This document shows, piece by piece, positions 15,823 to 24,139 of a stretch of DNA of 49,983 nucleotides (positions within the stretch are counted from its first letter, which is position 1; the number at the start of each line of letters is the position of its first letter). The notes below the pieces were generated by a model, which saw nothing but the letters and a program-made list of their open reading frames with translations, made no database searches and was not told where the DNA came from. This DNA is from Candidatus Peregrinibacteria bacterium GW2011_GWF2_43_17. GTDB lineage: Bacteria; Patescibacteriota; Gracilibacteria; UBA1369; UBA12470. The stretch lies in NCBI GenBank assembly GCA_000999315.1, contig LCFW01000009.1, forward strand, positions 1 to 49,983, in the 5' to 3' direction. The position numbers were made by a program, and so were the translations under genes.

Positions 15823-18447
15823 TCATTTTCGGACGGCTTGCCTTTTAAGTTCATCCAGTTTTTTTAGAGCTTCGAGCGGAGTTATACTATTTATATCAAT
15901 CTTTTTCAAAGCTTCAAGCGCAGGATGCGTGATTTTTCCATGCTCTCTGGATGCCATTGTGGTCGACTGTATACCGAAAAGGTTCATTTGGTCCTGCGGA
16001 ACTCTGGTTTTACCTTTTTTAAGGTGTTCTTGGATACTTTTTTCCAAAATCCCTTCTTCGAGATCTTCTAGAATTTGTTTCGATTTATTTATGATTTCAA
16101 TGGGTAAGCCGGCAAGCTTGCCGACTTCGATGCCATAACTTTTATCTATACCGCCTTCAAGAATTTTATATAAGAAAATTATTCCTTTTTCAGCATCTTC
16201 TTTTGCGGTCACGTGATAATTAACACCCCTTTCCAGCCTCTCGACAACAGATATAAGCTCGTGATAATGGGTCGCAAATAATGTCTTGGCTTTTATTTTA
16301 TCGTGGATGTATTCGCAAATCGCCCAAGCAATGCTCATCCCATCATAAGTGCTCGTTCCTCGACCGATTTCATCCAGAATTATCAAGCTTTTTTCAGTCG
16401 CGTTGTTGATAATATTCGCCGCTTCCTGCATCTCCACCATAAATGTGCTTTGCCCTTTTGTCAGGTTGTCTGACGCGCCGACTCTGGTAAAAATCCTATC
16501 CGTCATACAAATGTCAGCAGATTCCGCCGGCACATATGACCCTATATGCGCAAGGAGCGTTATCAGTGCGACTTGTCTCAAATAAGTTGATTTACCGCTC
16601 ATGTTCGGACCTGTTATCAGCATGAATTGGCGTTTGGCGCAATTCAAGTCGGTATCATTTGGAACGAATGATCGCGAAAATGTCATTTGTTCAACGACCG
16701 GGTGCCTGCCGCCTTTGATTTCTATCGAGAATCTATTATTGATTTTTGGCTTGGCGTAGCGGTTTTTGATAGCTGTGTTCGCATATGATTGCAATACATC
16801 CAATGTTGCGATGATTGAGGCGTTTTTTTGAATATCTTCGATGTAAGTGAGGATTTGCGATTTAACTTCGAGGAAAATTTTGTATTCCAAATCCATGATT
16901 TTTTCTTCCGCCGTTAAAACTTTTTCCTCATATTCTTGCAGTTCCGGCGTTATGAATCTTTCCGCATTAGCCAAGGTTTGCTTTCTTATGTAATCCGGTG
17001 GGACAAAACTCAAATTCGATTTGCTGATTTCGATGTAGTAGCCGAAAACCCTGTTGTAGCGTACTTTCAGTGAATTTATACCTGTTCTTTTCGCTTCGCG
17101 TTCTTGCAGATTCTGAATAAAAGTTTTTCCTTCGCTTGAGATTTTTTTAAGGTCGTCGAGTTCTTTGTAAAATCCTTCTTTTATAATTCCGCCTTCTTTG
17201 AGGGCCAGCTTGGGTTCGTCCAAAATCGCCGATTCTATCAGGTCGACAAGGCTCTTATTTTCAATCAAATCGTTTCGCGCATATTCGAGCATTTCCGCCA
17301 CGGAACCTTCGAGAAGTCTTTTCAATTTCGGTACGGCATTCATGGAGTTTTTTACCGCAATCAAGTCTCTCGCGTTCCCACTTTCGCAACTCAATCTGGC
17401 AACCAACCTTTCCATGTCCAATATCCGCGACAAAATTTGTTCCAGCTCAATTCTTCTTTCGGGTCTTTTTATAAGTTCTTCCACGACATCCAACCTTGCT
17501 TCTATCTCTTCTTTTTGTATCAAAGGTCGAAGTAGCCACTTCTTCATAAGTCGGCCGCCCATCGAGGTAATCGTTTTGTCTATCACCCCGAGCAGAGACC
17601 CCTCTTTTTTGGCTTCCCTAAGCGTAACAATAAGCTCAAGGTTTTGAATCGTGGACTCATCGAGCAACATCGCCTCGCCCGTACTGTAAGAACCTATTTT
17701 GGTGATATGTTTCAAGTCGTTTTTTTGCGTGTTTTTCAGATAATTTAAAAGTATTCCCGCCGCGCGTATCCCAAACGGCCATCTTTCTATCCCATAGCCA
17801 TCCATGCTTTTCACTTTAAAATGGGCAAGTAAACTTTTATAAGGGTCTTCAAAATCTTCAAATTCAAACAGGTACATTTCTTCGAACTCTTTTAAGAAGT
17901 TTTTCAAATTTCCGTTTTCCGCAATCAAATCTTTTCTTATCACGCATTCCGATGGCTTCAATCTGATAATTTCGGTTTTCAGATTTTTCAATCCGTTCAA
18001 TTCCGTGACTTTGAACTCCCCTGTCGTCAAATCCGCTATCGCAAGCCCGAAATAATCCCCTTTCGGGAAAATGCTTATTAAGAAATTGTTTGTTTTGTTG
18101 TCGAGAATATTTTCGTTAAAAGTTGTGCCCGGCGTAATCGTGCGGACCACATCGCGATCCACTATACCCGGCAAATTGGGATCGCTCAATTGCTCGCAAA
18201 TCGTAACTTTTCTACCTGCGCGCGTAAGCTTGGCTATGTAAGTTTCAGCGGCATGATAAGGTATGCCGCACATCGGTATTTTATTTTCCCCTTTATTTCG
18301 TGCGGTTAAAGTTATGCCGAGAATTTTTGAAGCCTCTATCGCGTCTTGTCCAAACATTTCATAAAAATCTCCCAACCTGAAAAACAGTATCGCGTCCACG
18401 TTGAGCTCTTTTATCTTCCGATATTGTTGCATCATTGGGGTGGACAT
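15823..18447 (-). CDS. mutS: DNA mismatch repair protein MutS
   Basis: The 874-residue protein recognises mismatches. The N-terminal mismatch-binding domain keeps the wedge-type motif in GDFYEMFG (about 26-33). The lever and clamp domains follow, then the ATPase with Walker A GPNMSGKST (about 611), Walker B IILDEIGRGTSTYDG and the FATHYHEL switch. The length matches family I MutS. It ends with TGA, which argues for the standard code. No mutL is in the window. The start ATG (MSTPMMQQY) matches the family. Confidence 0.97.
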   Translation of the reverse strand: MSTPMMQQYRKIKELNVDAILFFRLGDFYEMFGQDAIEASKILGITLTARNKGENKIPMCGIPYHAAETYIAKLTRAGRKVTICEQLSDPNLPGIVDRDVVRTITPGTTFNENILDNKTNNFLISIFPKGDYFGLAIADLTTGEFKVTELNGLKNLKTEIIRLKPSECVIRKDLIAENGNLKNFLKEFEEMYLFEFEDFEDPYKSLLAHFKVKSMDGYGIERWPFGIRAAGILLNYLKNTQKNDLKHITKIGSYSTGEAMLLDESTIQNLELIVTLREAKKEGSLLGVIDKTITSMGGRLMKKWLLRPLIQKEEIEARLDVVEELIKRPERRIELEQILSRILDMERLVARLSCESGNARDLIAVKNSMNAVPKLKRLLEGSVAEMLEYARNDLIENKSLVDLIESAILDEPKLALKEGGIIKEGFYKELDDLKKISSEGKTFIQNLQEREAKRTGINSLKVRYNRVFGYYIEISKSNLSFVPPDYIRKQTLANAERFITPELQEYEEKVLTAEEKIMDLEYKIFLEVKSQILTYIEDIQKNASIIATLDVLQSYANTAIKNRYAKPKINNRFSIEIKGGRHPVVEQMTFSRSFVPNDTDLNCAKRQFMLITGPNMSGKSTYLRQVALITLLAHIGSYVPAESADICMTDRIFTRVGASDNLTKGQSTFMVEMQEAANIINNATEKSLIILDEIGRGTSTYDGMSIAWAICEYIHDKIKAKTLFATHYHELISVVERLERGVNYHVTAKEDAEKGIIFLYKILEGGIDKSYGIEVGKLAGLPIEIINKSKQILEDLEEGILEKSIQEHLKKGKTRVPQDQMNLFGIQSTTMASREHGKITHPALEALKKIDINSITPLEALKKLDELKRQAVRK

Positions 18448-18531
18448 GGAGGAGACAATAGATTGTAGATAGTAGAGGGGATTGATTATAGTTAAAAAGC
18501 CCGGTTGTCGCCACTTTTTTACTTCGTATGC

Positions 18532-18849
18532 CTAAATTTCCAAAAGAGGATAGACGTCTATTGCGGGTTCTTCGTATGGATGAACTTTTTTGATTTCCGC
18601 GATTATTTGAACGACTTTTTCTTGAGGACAGATGGTTTCAATTCGCTCTTCCGGGACCTCTTCCACCTTCCCCGCTTCTCCTATAAACGGCTTTGCGCCT
18701 TTTAGAGGTTGAAATCTACCGACACCTTTTACCGAAAAAGAACAAGAATCGTAATTGCCGATATGGCCCGCGCCGGCTTGCGCAAGCGCTTGGCGAATCT
18801 TGTCGGCGTGAGAAGTCGGAGTGTAGATAACGATTTTAACGAGTGGCAT
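18532..18849 (-). CDS. NIF3/YqfO insertion-domain-like protein
   Basis: The 105-residue protein resembles the PII/CutA-like domain inserted in YqfO-type NIF3 proteins: VKIVIYTPTSHADKIRQALA at the start, an AGAGHIGNYDSCSFSVKGVGRF core, and the HPYEEPAIDVYPL end. Here it stands alone without the metal-binding NIF3 halves. The role is unknown; a small trimeric sensor or binding protein is possible. It runs divergent from the secreted protein next to it, with overlapping AT-rich promoter DNA. Confidence 0.8.
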   Translation of the reverse strand: MPLVKIVIYTPTSHADKIRQALAQAGAGHIGNYDSCSFSVKGVGRFQPLKGAKPFIGEAGKVEEVPEERIETICPQEKVVQIIAEIKKVHPYEEPAIDVYPLLEI

Positions 18850-18881
18850 AAGTATTTTTATGTATTATACTGGTATAAGAA

Positions 18882-18887
18882 TATAAT
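18882..18887 (+). promoter_or_regulatory. -10 box directly before the secreted deacetylase-like gene
   Basis: TATAAT ends 13 nt before the ATG at 18901. The transcript would start about 7 nt before the gene, so the mRNA is close to leaderless. The -35 box is poor. AT-rich DNA here may also serve the divergent gene. Confidence 0.45.
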
Positions 18888-18900
18888 TTAATTCAAAAAC

Positions 18901-19962
18901 ATGAAAAGCAAATTAATAATTATCTTGTCGGTATTGGTTGGTTTGTTAATCGCCGTAATCGCCGTTATGTATGTCATGAAGACTCCTGATCCTGTTGTAA
19001 CTGTTGTAGAGGATATAACGGTATCTGAAGCCGCGAAACCTTTGTATCTCACAACTATGACCCATCTTGAAGATGCCTGGAGTGTGGCCGCCACGGATGA
19101 ATCTTTTTTTGATAAGATCGCCGCAGAATTACGCTACGGTATGGATTTCGCCGAAAAGTATGATGCCGTTTTAACTTTCGAGAGCGGATTGCCGTTTTCG
19201 CAAGGATGCGTGAATTTTGATGATAATGTTTTGATGGAAGCGATAGAACGAGGTCAGGGCGTTGGCACCCATGTTGATTTACCGGCGAAAAAAGAAATGT
19301 CTATTGATGACGCTGTTGCTTTTATAAGCGAACGCAAAGATGTAGTTGATAGCTTGGTTGGCGAAGAAAACAGTTTAGGATGTTCGGGGTTGGGCGGGAA
19401 AACAGATTGGTATGCCGTCGCTAAAGGTGCGGGATGTTCATATATCGACGGAACCGTTTCTGCACATTATCTGACAATGCCACTCGGAAATAGACCCGAG
19501 GGTTGGACAGATGAAGCCATTATGAATGAGTTTTGGCATTATCCCGCACCGGTTGGAGATGACAGATTTTATCCGTTTTGGATAAGCGGTTCCGATGATT
19601 TTGTCGAGGATGCTGATGGCGATATATTGCTTAGTTCGGGAGAGACTTTTGATATAGCGATGTGGGAAGAGACCGGAGGTAGAAATAATGATAGAGTCGA
19701 CTGCGGAGCCGACGATTGCGCATTCACGGATAGCGATATTGAAGCGCTCGTGAAAGACATTACCGAATTTGCCACTTCTCGCGATACCTCGAAGATTGCA
19801 AAATATAACATATACATACCGGCTAAATTATTCGTGCCCGAAAATGAAGAGGTTTTAAATTTATTCTTTTCCGAAATGCAAAAACTTCAGGATGCCGGCA
19901 TATTGGAATGGGCAAGTCAAAAGAGTGTTTACGAAGCTGTTCTTGCAGAGAAAACCTCTTAA
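18901..19962 (+). CDS. Membrane-anchored, secreted polysaccharide deacetylase-like protein
   Basis: The 353-residue protein starts with a Lys-rich signal anchor (about 5-26) and is otherwise extracytoplasmic. The order of parts recalls the NodB/polysaccharide deacetylase fold: a THLED strand (about 54), a G-x-G-T-H-V segment (about 119-124) where the metal His would sit, a Cys-containing GLGGKTDWYAVAKGAG loop, and a YIPAKLF strand near the end. The full catalytic Asp-Asp/His-x3-His set is not obvious, so activity is uncertain. Acidic composition is typical of exported proteins here. It precedes tRNA-Thr. Confidence 0.6.
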   Translation: MKSKLIIILSVLVGLLIAVIAVMYVMKTPDPVVTVVEDITVSEAAKPLYLTTMTHLEDAWSVAATDESFFDKIAAELRYGMDFAEKYDAVLTFESGLPFSQGCVNFDDNVLMEAIERGQGVGTHVDLPAKKEMSIDDAVAFISERKDVVDSLVGEENSLGCSGLGGKTDWYAVAKGAGCSYIDGTVSAHYLTMPLGNRPEGWTDEAIMNEFWHYPAPVGDDRFYPFWISGSDDFVEDADGDILLSSGETFDIAMWEETGGRNNDRVDCGADDCAFTDSDIEALVKDITEFATSRDTSKIAKYNIYIPAKLFVPENEEVLNLFFSEMQKLQDAGILEWASQKSVYEAVLAEKTS

Positions 19963-19984
19963 TGGTTAAATGGCGTGTGCCTAT

Positions 19985-20059
19985 GCCGGGATAGCTCAGT
20001 GGTAGAGCAACGCACTCGTAACGCGTAGGTCGTGGGTTCAACTCCCATTCCCGGCTCCA
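19985..20059 (+). tRNA. tRNA-Thr (anticodon CGT)
   Basis: Cloverleaf read by eye: acceptor GCCGGGA/TCCCGGC, D arm GCTC/GAGC, anticodon loop CTCGTAA (reads ACG), T arm TGGGTTCAACTCCCA, discriminator T and an encoded CCA. The last anticodon-stem pair is A-C. It is not adjacent to thrS but serves the same amino acid. Confidence 0.93.
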
Positions 20060-20061
20060 GG

Positions 20062-20129
20062 ATTTTTGTATTGGCTTTCACTGAAGTTGAACGGGATCGC
20101 TGCAGAATCGTTCAAGCCAATACAAAAAT
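20062..20129. repeat. Long inverted repeat between tRNA-Thr and lexA
   Basis: ATTTTTGTATTGGC (20062-20075) and its exact complement GCCAATACAAAAAT (20116-20129), with a nested TTGAACG/CGTTCAA pair inside. It lies between the convergent ends of the tRNA and lexA and may end both transcripts, although there is no U tract after either side. Confidence 0.7.
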
Positions 20130-20154
20130 TCTTGTCATGGTAAGGGTTTTCCTA

Positions 20155-20829
20155 CTAGTAATTTCTTATCAACCCCGTCACCACCCCTTGCACCTCCAAA
20201 GATTCAACCGGATAAATGTCTTCGTAATCCGGGTTTTCGGCTTTCAGGTATGCGCGCCCTTTTTCTCTGATGAATCTTTTCAATGTATTTCCGCCGTCTA
20301 TCAATGCGACTACAACGTCGCCGTTTCTAGGTTCGATTTCGGTTGAAACTATGACGAGGTCGCCGTCCAATATGCCGGCACCTTCCATGCTTCTTCCCGA
20401 GACTTTCAAGATGAAGGACGAGTTGGGTTTCCTGACCATTGTGCTTTTAATCTCTATTCGATCTATAACCGTCTCTTCCGAGATAACGGGACCTCCCGCC
20501 GGGATCGTGCTTAAAACGGGAATGCTGACTATGTTGGAGGCCGCTTCGAATCTTTCTTTCACACTGCTTAAAAGTTTGATACTGCGAGGAGTATCGCCCT
20601 TGCTGATCATGCCTTTTTCTTCGAGATGGTTAAGGTGCTTTAAGATACTGTTGTCCGAACTCAGACCGAAGTATTCTTTCATTTCTCTTATGGTTGGAGA
20701 ACCGCCGTTTTTGAACTGATACTTCTCGATGAATTTGAGAATTTTCGCTTGTTTTTCAGTGAGCATATTTATTTGGTTACGAATAAAGTTTTCTGGGTCG
20801 AGCGTGATTTGTTTATTTTCGATCTCCAT
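20155..20829 (-). CDS. lexA: LexA SOS repressor
   Basis: The N-terminal winged helix (ILKFIEKYQFKNGGSPTIREMKEYF region, about 30-80) binds operators. The C-terminal S24 peptidase domain holds the Ala-Gly cleavage site (A111-G112 in STIPAGGP), Ser147 (GRSMEG) and Lys184 (NTLKRF), so self-cleavage is intact. I keep the ATG at 20829; an internal ATG (20766, MLTEKQ) would give the usual LexA start and remove a 21-residue extension. A strong AAGGAGGG run sits 25 nt before the first ATG, too far for a normal ribosome site. No clear LexA box could be assigned. Confidence 0.93.
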   Translation of the reverse strand: MEIENKQITLDPENFIRNQINMLTEKQAKILKFIEKYQFKNGGSPTIREMKEYFGLSSDNSILKHLNHLEEKGMISKGDTPRSIKLLSSVKERFEAASNIVSIPVLSTIPAGGPVISEETVIDRIEIKSTMVRKPNSSFILKVSGRSMEGAGILDGDLVIVSTEIEPRNGDVVVALIDGGNTLKRFIREKGRAYLKAENPDYEDIYPVESLEVQGVVTGLIRNY

Positions 20830-21089
20830 ATTTGTACGCGACTTTTTCGAAGTTCCCTCCTTTTATAATCTTTATATAAAGGTATGAGCATTAAAGCCAG
20901 CGCGATTTTTGCAACATATAGTGCTATAAATGTGTTCATAAATGAGGTTGGTTGTTATGGACCAAATGAGCGCTAGCGTTTCCTTTGGTCCGGTACGCTC
21001 ACATGCTAGGTGAGTAGGAACTTACCGTCAAGCATCGCTTGCGCGATTTGGATTGACTTGGCTTCGAAAAGATTGCGGAAGAATCTCTT
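20830..21089. other. lexA upstream region with hairpins
   Basis: No gene seen. An AT-rich block (about 20865-20885) could hold the lexA promoter. An imperfect inverted repeat GGACCAAA/TTTGGTCC spans 20959-20991. GCAACATATAGTGC near 20911 is partly palindromic and could be an operator; this is a guess. Confidence 0.4.
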
Positions 21090-21130
21090 TTACGGAGGGG
21101 CTTGCGTTTTTCCGGCAAGCCCCTCCGTAA
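21090..21130 (-). terminator. 16-bp perfect hairpin after the radical SAM gene
   Basis: TTACGGAGGGGCTTGC pairs perfectly with GCAAGCCCCTCCGTAA across a 9-nt loop, starting 3 nt after the TAG of the radical SAM gene. Its position fits a terminator or 3'-end protector, but the bases after it are AAAAGAG on the minus strand rather than a T run. Confidence 0.5.
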
Positions 21131-21132
21131 TT

Positions 21133-22536
21133 CTATCTGTCGAAACGCCCTTGATTGACTCGCTCGACAGTGGTTCCGTCCCGTGCCATTTCTTCTCTAA
21201 ACAATGGCGTGTCCGGATACACATACTTTGTCGCCCTGTCCGACATTGCGCACATGGCTTGGTAATACTTATTCGTCCATTTTCTAAGTTCGGCGTCCGG
21301 GTGGCTTATTTCGGAAGCCAAGGCCGCATAATCAAGAGCTTGGAAATATTCCGGATTCTCGATCAGTTGACTAACGATATCTTGGTTTTCCTTGGCCCTC
21401 CATGCGTCGGCTCCGGGTATGATGTGTTTTGCAACGTGCGGTCTCGGTACGGCTCCATATCTGTTTGCCATATCTTGTACGAAATCCAATGCCGTTTCCA
21501 GAGACTCTTGCGTATCTGTCGGGTGTCCGAAAACCATAAGTATTTCAGGAGTAATCCCATTTTCGGCGCATATTGAAATCGCATCAATACTTTTTTGCAA
21601 ACCCTCCTTATCCTTATCCCCTATATTGTGACTTTTTCCGATAGCTCTCCACACTTCCGGCGTTGCTCCGTCTATACCAAATCCAACGGATGTAAACCCC
21701 GCATTGCGCAATGTTGGCAAGATGCCTTCGTGATTTTTTACCGCTCTCAAGAAGAATTCCAGCGTTGCAAGACATCTGAATTCGATTTTTATACCAAACT
21801 TGCGTTTTACCGATTCAACTATTTTCGCAAATTCGAGAAGTTTTTCCGGCGTTTGGAACCCGTCCAGGTTCGACATATAAAAGCTCAATTTCTCGATACC
21901 GAATGAAACGGCTTTGCCGGCAAGATATTCGAGTTCTTCTTGTACCACGTTCAGGTCTCTGTATTTTTCTTTTTTGCCTTTTTCCGCTTGGCAAAATTTA
22001 CAATTAAATGTGCATCCTTGGCTCACATAGTAAGAGAATTCTCTGTTTAAATACTTTTTCATTTTTGCGTCATTGATTTTTTCCCAAACCGGTACTTGCG
22101 AAACCATTTCCTTTGGAGACATTGGACCCTGTAGCCAGAATGTTTTTTCCAAGACCAAGTCATCATTACCGTTTACCACCTCGACGTCATCCCTGATTCC
22201 CGAGAATAAACGAGCGAATTCTTCTTTCGATAATGCGTTAACGATCTGTCCGCCGAGAACCACTCCCGCCCCACTCCTGACTCTATCCCTAATCATAGAG
22301 ATTGCTTTCGGAATATAAGGAGCGCCCACAAGATTTATTCCAATTATATCCGCATCTATTTCTCCCGTCTTTTCCGGTCCGAAATTTTCATCTTCCATGG
22401 CAAAGTCCAAACCCGGCTTTGCGGAAAGAATTCTTGCTACGGCTACCATAAGAGGACTGCTCAGATGGATGTGCCCATCTTCGTTTGGCACGGCGTAATT
22501 GTGACGCGGTTGAATGAATAGTGTTAGTTTTTCCAT
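21133..22536 (-). CDS. Radical SAM protein with N-terminal B12-binding-type domain
   Basis: The 467-residue protein has a Rossmann-like N-terminal domain (about 1-140, with LGGQIVNAL) typical of cobalamin-binding radical SAM proteins, though the His ligand motif DxHxxG is not seen. The radical SAM core follows, with the cluster motif CTFNCKFC (about 175-182) and the GFGIDGATPEVW and MVFGHPTDTQE strands. The reaction is unknown; B12 radical SAM enzymes often methylate or cyclise. A consensus promoter gives a 20-nt leader. It stands alone between the TrmB gene (divergent) and a strong hairpin. Confidence 0.85.
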   Translation of the reverse strand: MEKLTLFIQPRHNYAVPNEDGHIHLSSPLMVAVARILSAKPGLDFAMEDENFGPEKTGEIDADIIGINLVGAPYIPKAISMIRDRVRSGAGVVLGGQIVNALSKEEFARLFSGIRDDVEVVNGNDDLVLEKTFWLQGPMSPKEMVSQVPVWEKINDAKMKKYLNREFSYYVSQGCTFNCKFCQAEKGKKEKYRDLNVVQEELEYLAGKAVSFGIEKLSFYMSNLDGFQTPEKLLEFAKIVESVKRKFGIKIEFRCLATLEFFLRAVKNHEGILPTLRNAGFTSVGFGIDGATPEVWRAIGKSHNIGDKDKEGLQKSIDAISICAENGITPEILMVFGHPTDTQESLETALDFVQDMANRYGAVPRPHVAKHIIPGADAWRAKENQDIVSQLIENPEYFQALDYAALASEISHPDAELRKWTNKYYQAMCAMSDRATKYVYPDTPLFREEMARDGTTVERVNQGRFDR

Positions 22537-22562
22537 AAGTTGACAAATTAAGAATGAGTTTT

Positions 22563-22591
22563 ATCGTATACGGTATTCGTGGAAGTGTCAA
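22563..22591 (-). promoter_or_regulatory. Promoter of the radical SAM gene
   Basis: Minus strand TTGACA (22586-22591), 17-nt spacer, TACGAT (22563-22568). Predicted start near 22556, 20 nt before the ATG. Confidence 0.7.
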
Positions 22592-22629
22592 CCTTCTACC
22601 GACATGTCGTAATCAGGCAATATAACCTG

Positions 22630-22659
22630 TTGACTTACGGGTTTGAATCGTGCTAAAAT
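22630..22659 (+). promoter_or_regulatory. Promoter of the TrmB-like gene
   Basis: TTGACT (22630-22635), 18-nt spacer, TAAAAT (22654-22659). Transcription would start near 22666, which rules out the in-frame TTG at 22643 and supports the ATG at 22691. It is back to back with the radical SAM promoter, 39 bp apart. Confidence 0.65.
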
Positions 22660-22690
22660 ACAAACTGTCGAATATTTTTCCACAACACCA

Positions 22691-23461
22691 ATGATCACGG
22701 ACAAACTCAAAAAAATAGGCTTTTCGGACAAAGAAGCGCAAGTTTACATACACCTGATACAGCTTGGCGCCCAGCCTGTTTCCGTAATAGCGAGCCGTGC
22801 CAGCATTAATCGAACAACCGCTTACGACATCATAGAAAGCCTCATTAAGAAAGGACTTGTAAGTTCGACAAAAAAATCCGGAGCGACTTATTTCAAAGCT
22901 ATGGACCCGAAACAATTAATCAGTTACCTGGAACGCGAAAAGGTCGAACATTTTAAAAGGCTCGAGAAACAACAAAAAGAGATCGAAGATGTTCTCCCGG
23001 AACTCGTATCCCTGGAAAACCCTCAAAGCACCAAGCCCAAGGTCTCTTTTTACGAAGGAGAGAAAGGTATGAGACAAGCTTACGAAGACACCCTGACCTC
23101 TACCGAAGATATTCTTGCTTACGCGAATGTCGAAGAAATGCATAAGGCTTTGCCCGATTTTTTCCCTGAATATTATTATCGTCGCGCTATAGAAAAGAAC
23201 ATACATATCAAGGCGATCATGCCGAATAATAAGATGTCTGCCGAGCGCGCAAAAAAAGACAAAGATGAGAATCGCGAATCTGTTCTCATACCAAAGAAAG
23301 AGTACGAATTCACTCCTGAAATTAATATTTATGACGACAAGGTTTTAATAGTTTCCTGGACCGAGAAAATGGCGATTTTGATTAAGTCGAAAGAGCTCGC
23401 CGATTTCCACAAGAAAATGTACAAACTGTGCTGGAAGGCGGCAAAGAAGGGGCGAGGTTAA
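22691..23461 (+). CDS. TrmB-family transcriptional regulator
   Basis: The 256-residue protein has an N-terminal winged helix (MITDKLKKIGFSDKEAQVYI..., about 1-70), a coiled linker (about 80-110) and a C-terminal effector-type domain (about 115-250) as in TrmB-like regulators, which are mainly archaeal and usually sense sugars. It is divergent from the radical SAM gene with paired promoters, so it may control that gene or itself. The stop overlaps that of the convergent coiled-coil gene by 4 nt. Confidence 0.82.
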   Translation: MITDKLKKIGFSDKEAQVYIHLIQLGAQPVSVIASRASINRTTAYDIIESLIKKGLVSSTKKSGATYFKAMDPKQLISYLEREKVEHFKRLEKQQKEIEDVLPELVSLENPQSTKPKVSFYEGEKGMRQAYEDTLTSTEDILAYANVEEMHKALPDFFPEYYYRRAIEKNIHIKAIMPNNKMSAERAKKDKDENRESVLIPKKEYEFTPEINIYDDKVLIVSWTEKMAILIKSKELADFHKKMYKLCWKAAKKGRG

Positions 23462-23847
23462 GCCATTCCGAGCCTGGGCTTCATCTGCCGTATAGCGTCA
23501 TCGTGTTCTTCAACTTTGCTATCCAATCGCTCTATAATTCTTGCCATCATTGCGTTTTCTTGAGAATTCCTCGTGCCAATTTCAACAACCTTGTCCAATG
23601 TTTCGTAAATCCTAACCAAGTCATGCTTGGTTGCCATATTTTCTTCAATTCTATCCAGTCTTATTTCATGGTTATCCAATCTATCATAGATACGCGTCAA
23701 ATCCTGTTTGGTTGCCATATGTTTTTCAATACCATCCAGCCTGATTCTATGGTCTGTCAATTCTTCGCTAATCGGTTTCAAGTCCCTTTTAGTTGCGACA
23801 TTTTTTTTGAGCCATTTTGTATTCGTATCGTCTTTTTTTGTAGCCAT
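23458..23847 (-). CDS. Coiled-coil protein with MATK repeats
   Basis: The 129-residue protein consists of about three repeats of roughly 30 residues with the pattern M-A-T-K-x-D-L followed by a heptad stretch (RIYDRLDNHEIRLDRIEE-type). Such proteins form long helical rods; no function is known. I start at the ATG giving MATKKDD, in register with the repeats; a GTG 15 nt upstream also exists. Trp is nearly absent and there is no membrane segment. Its stop overlaps the TrmB-like gene. Confidence 0.7.
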   Translation of the reverse strand: MATKKDDTNTKWLKKNVATKRDLKPISEELTDHRIRLDGIEKHMATKQDLTRIYDRLDNHEIRLDRIEENMATKHDLVRIYETLDKVVEIGTRNSQENAMMARIIERLDSKVEEHDDAIRQMKPRLGMA

Positions 23848-23897
23848 GTTGGGTTTAATCACGTTGGATTGCCAAAATACTACTCATTTGCAATTTT

Positions 23898-23940
23898 GGT
23901 CAATGAACTTGGGCTGGAAGTTTTGAGGAATTGTTGAGTG
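23898..23940 (+). repeat. Dispersed repeat B, copy 1
   Basis: The stretch GGTCAATGAACTT...CTGGAAGTTTTGAGG, then GAATTGTTGA, matches 26257-26300 closely. It lies just before hairpin element copy 1. Confidence 0.65.
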
Positions 23941-23950
23941 GTTTGTTTTT

Positions 23951-24031
23951 TAAGGAGATTGCATTCGCAATCGCTTAATAATAAGGTGCGAGGATCGGTC
24001 GCCCCGCTGAGCGGGGCTCCCTTCCTTGCGC
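23951..24031 (+). repeat. Two-hairpin repeat element, copy 1
   Basis: Hairpin 1 is GATTGC-ATTC-GCAATC (23957-23972), preceded by AAGGA. A TTAATAATAAGG link follows. Hairpin 2 has GTGCGAGGA (23986-23994) paired with TCCTTGCGC (24023-24031), enclosing the palindrome GCCCCGCTGAGCGGGGC (24001-24017). See copies at 26461, 26781 and 27561. Confidence 0.7.
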
Positions 24032-24032
24032 T

Positions 24033-24075
24033 GAAAACCATCCTGATGGATTCGAAGTATCTCGATGAAATATGG
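24033..24075 (+). repeat. Dispersed repeat C, copy 1
   Basis: The run GAAAACCATCCTGATGG, then ATTCGAAGTATCTCGATG, recurs with changes at 24896-24940 and more weakly at about 26603-26640. Confidence 0.5.
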
Positions 24076-24139
24076 GAGAAAAGGCTTGCCGGGTTTGGGG
24101 AAAAACCTGGATTTCTTCATGAAGGACATATGTGGTTTT

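Noticed and set aside
20270-20719. 149-codon frame opposite lexA
   Set aside because: LexA is clearly coded on the other strand with intact catalytic residues.
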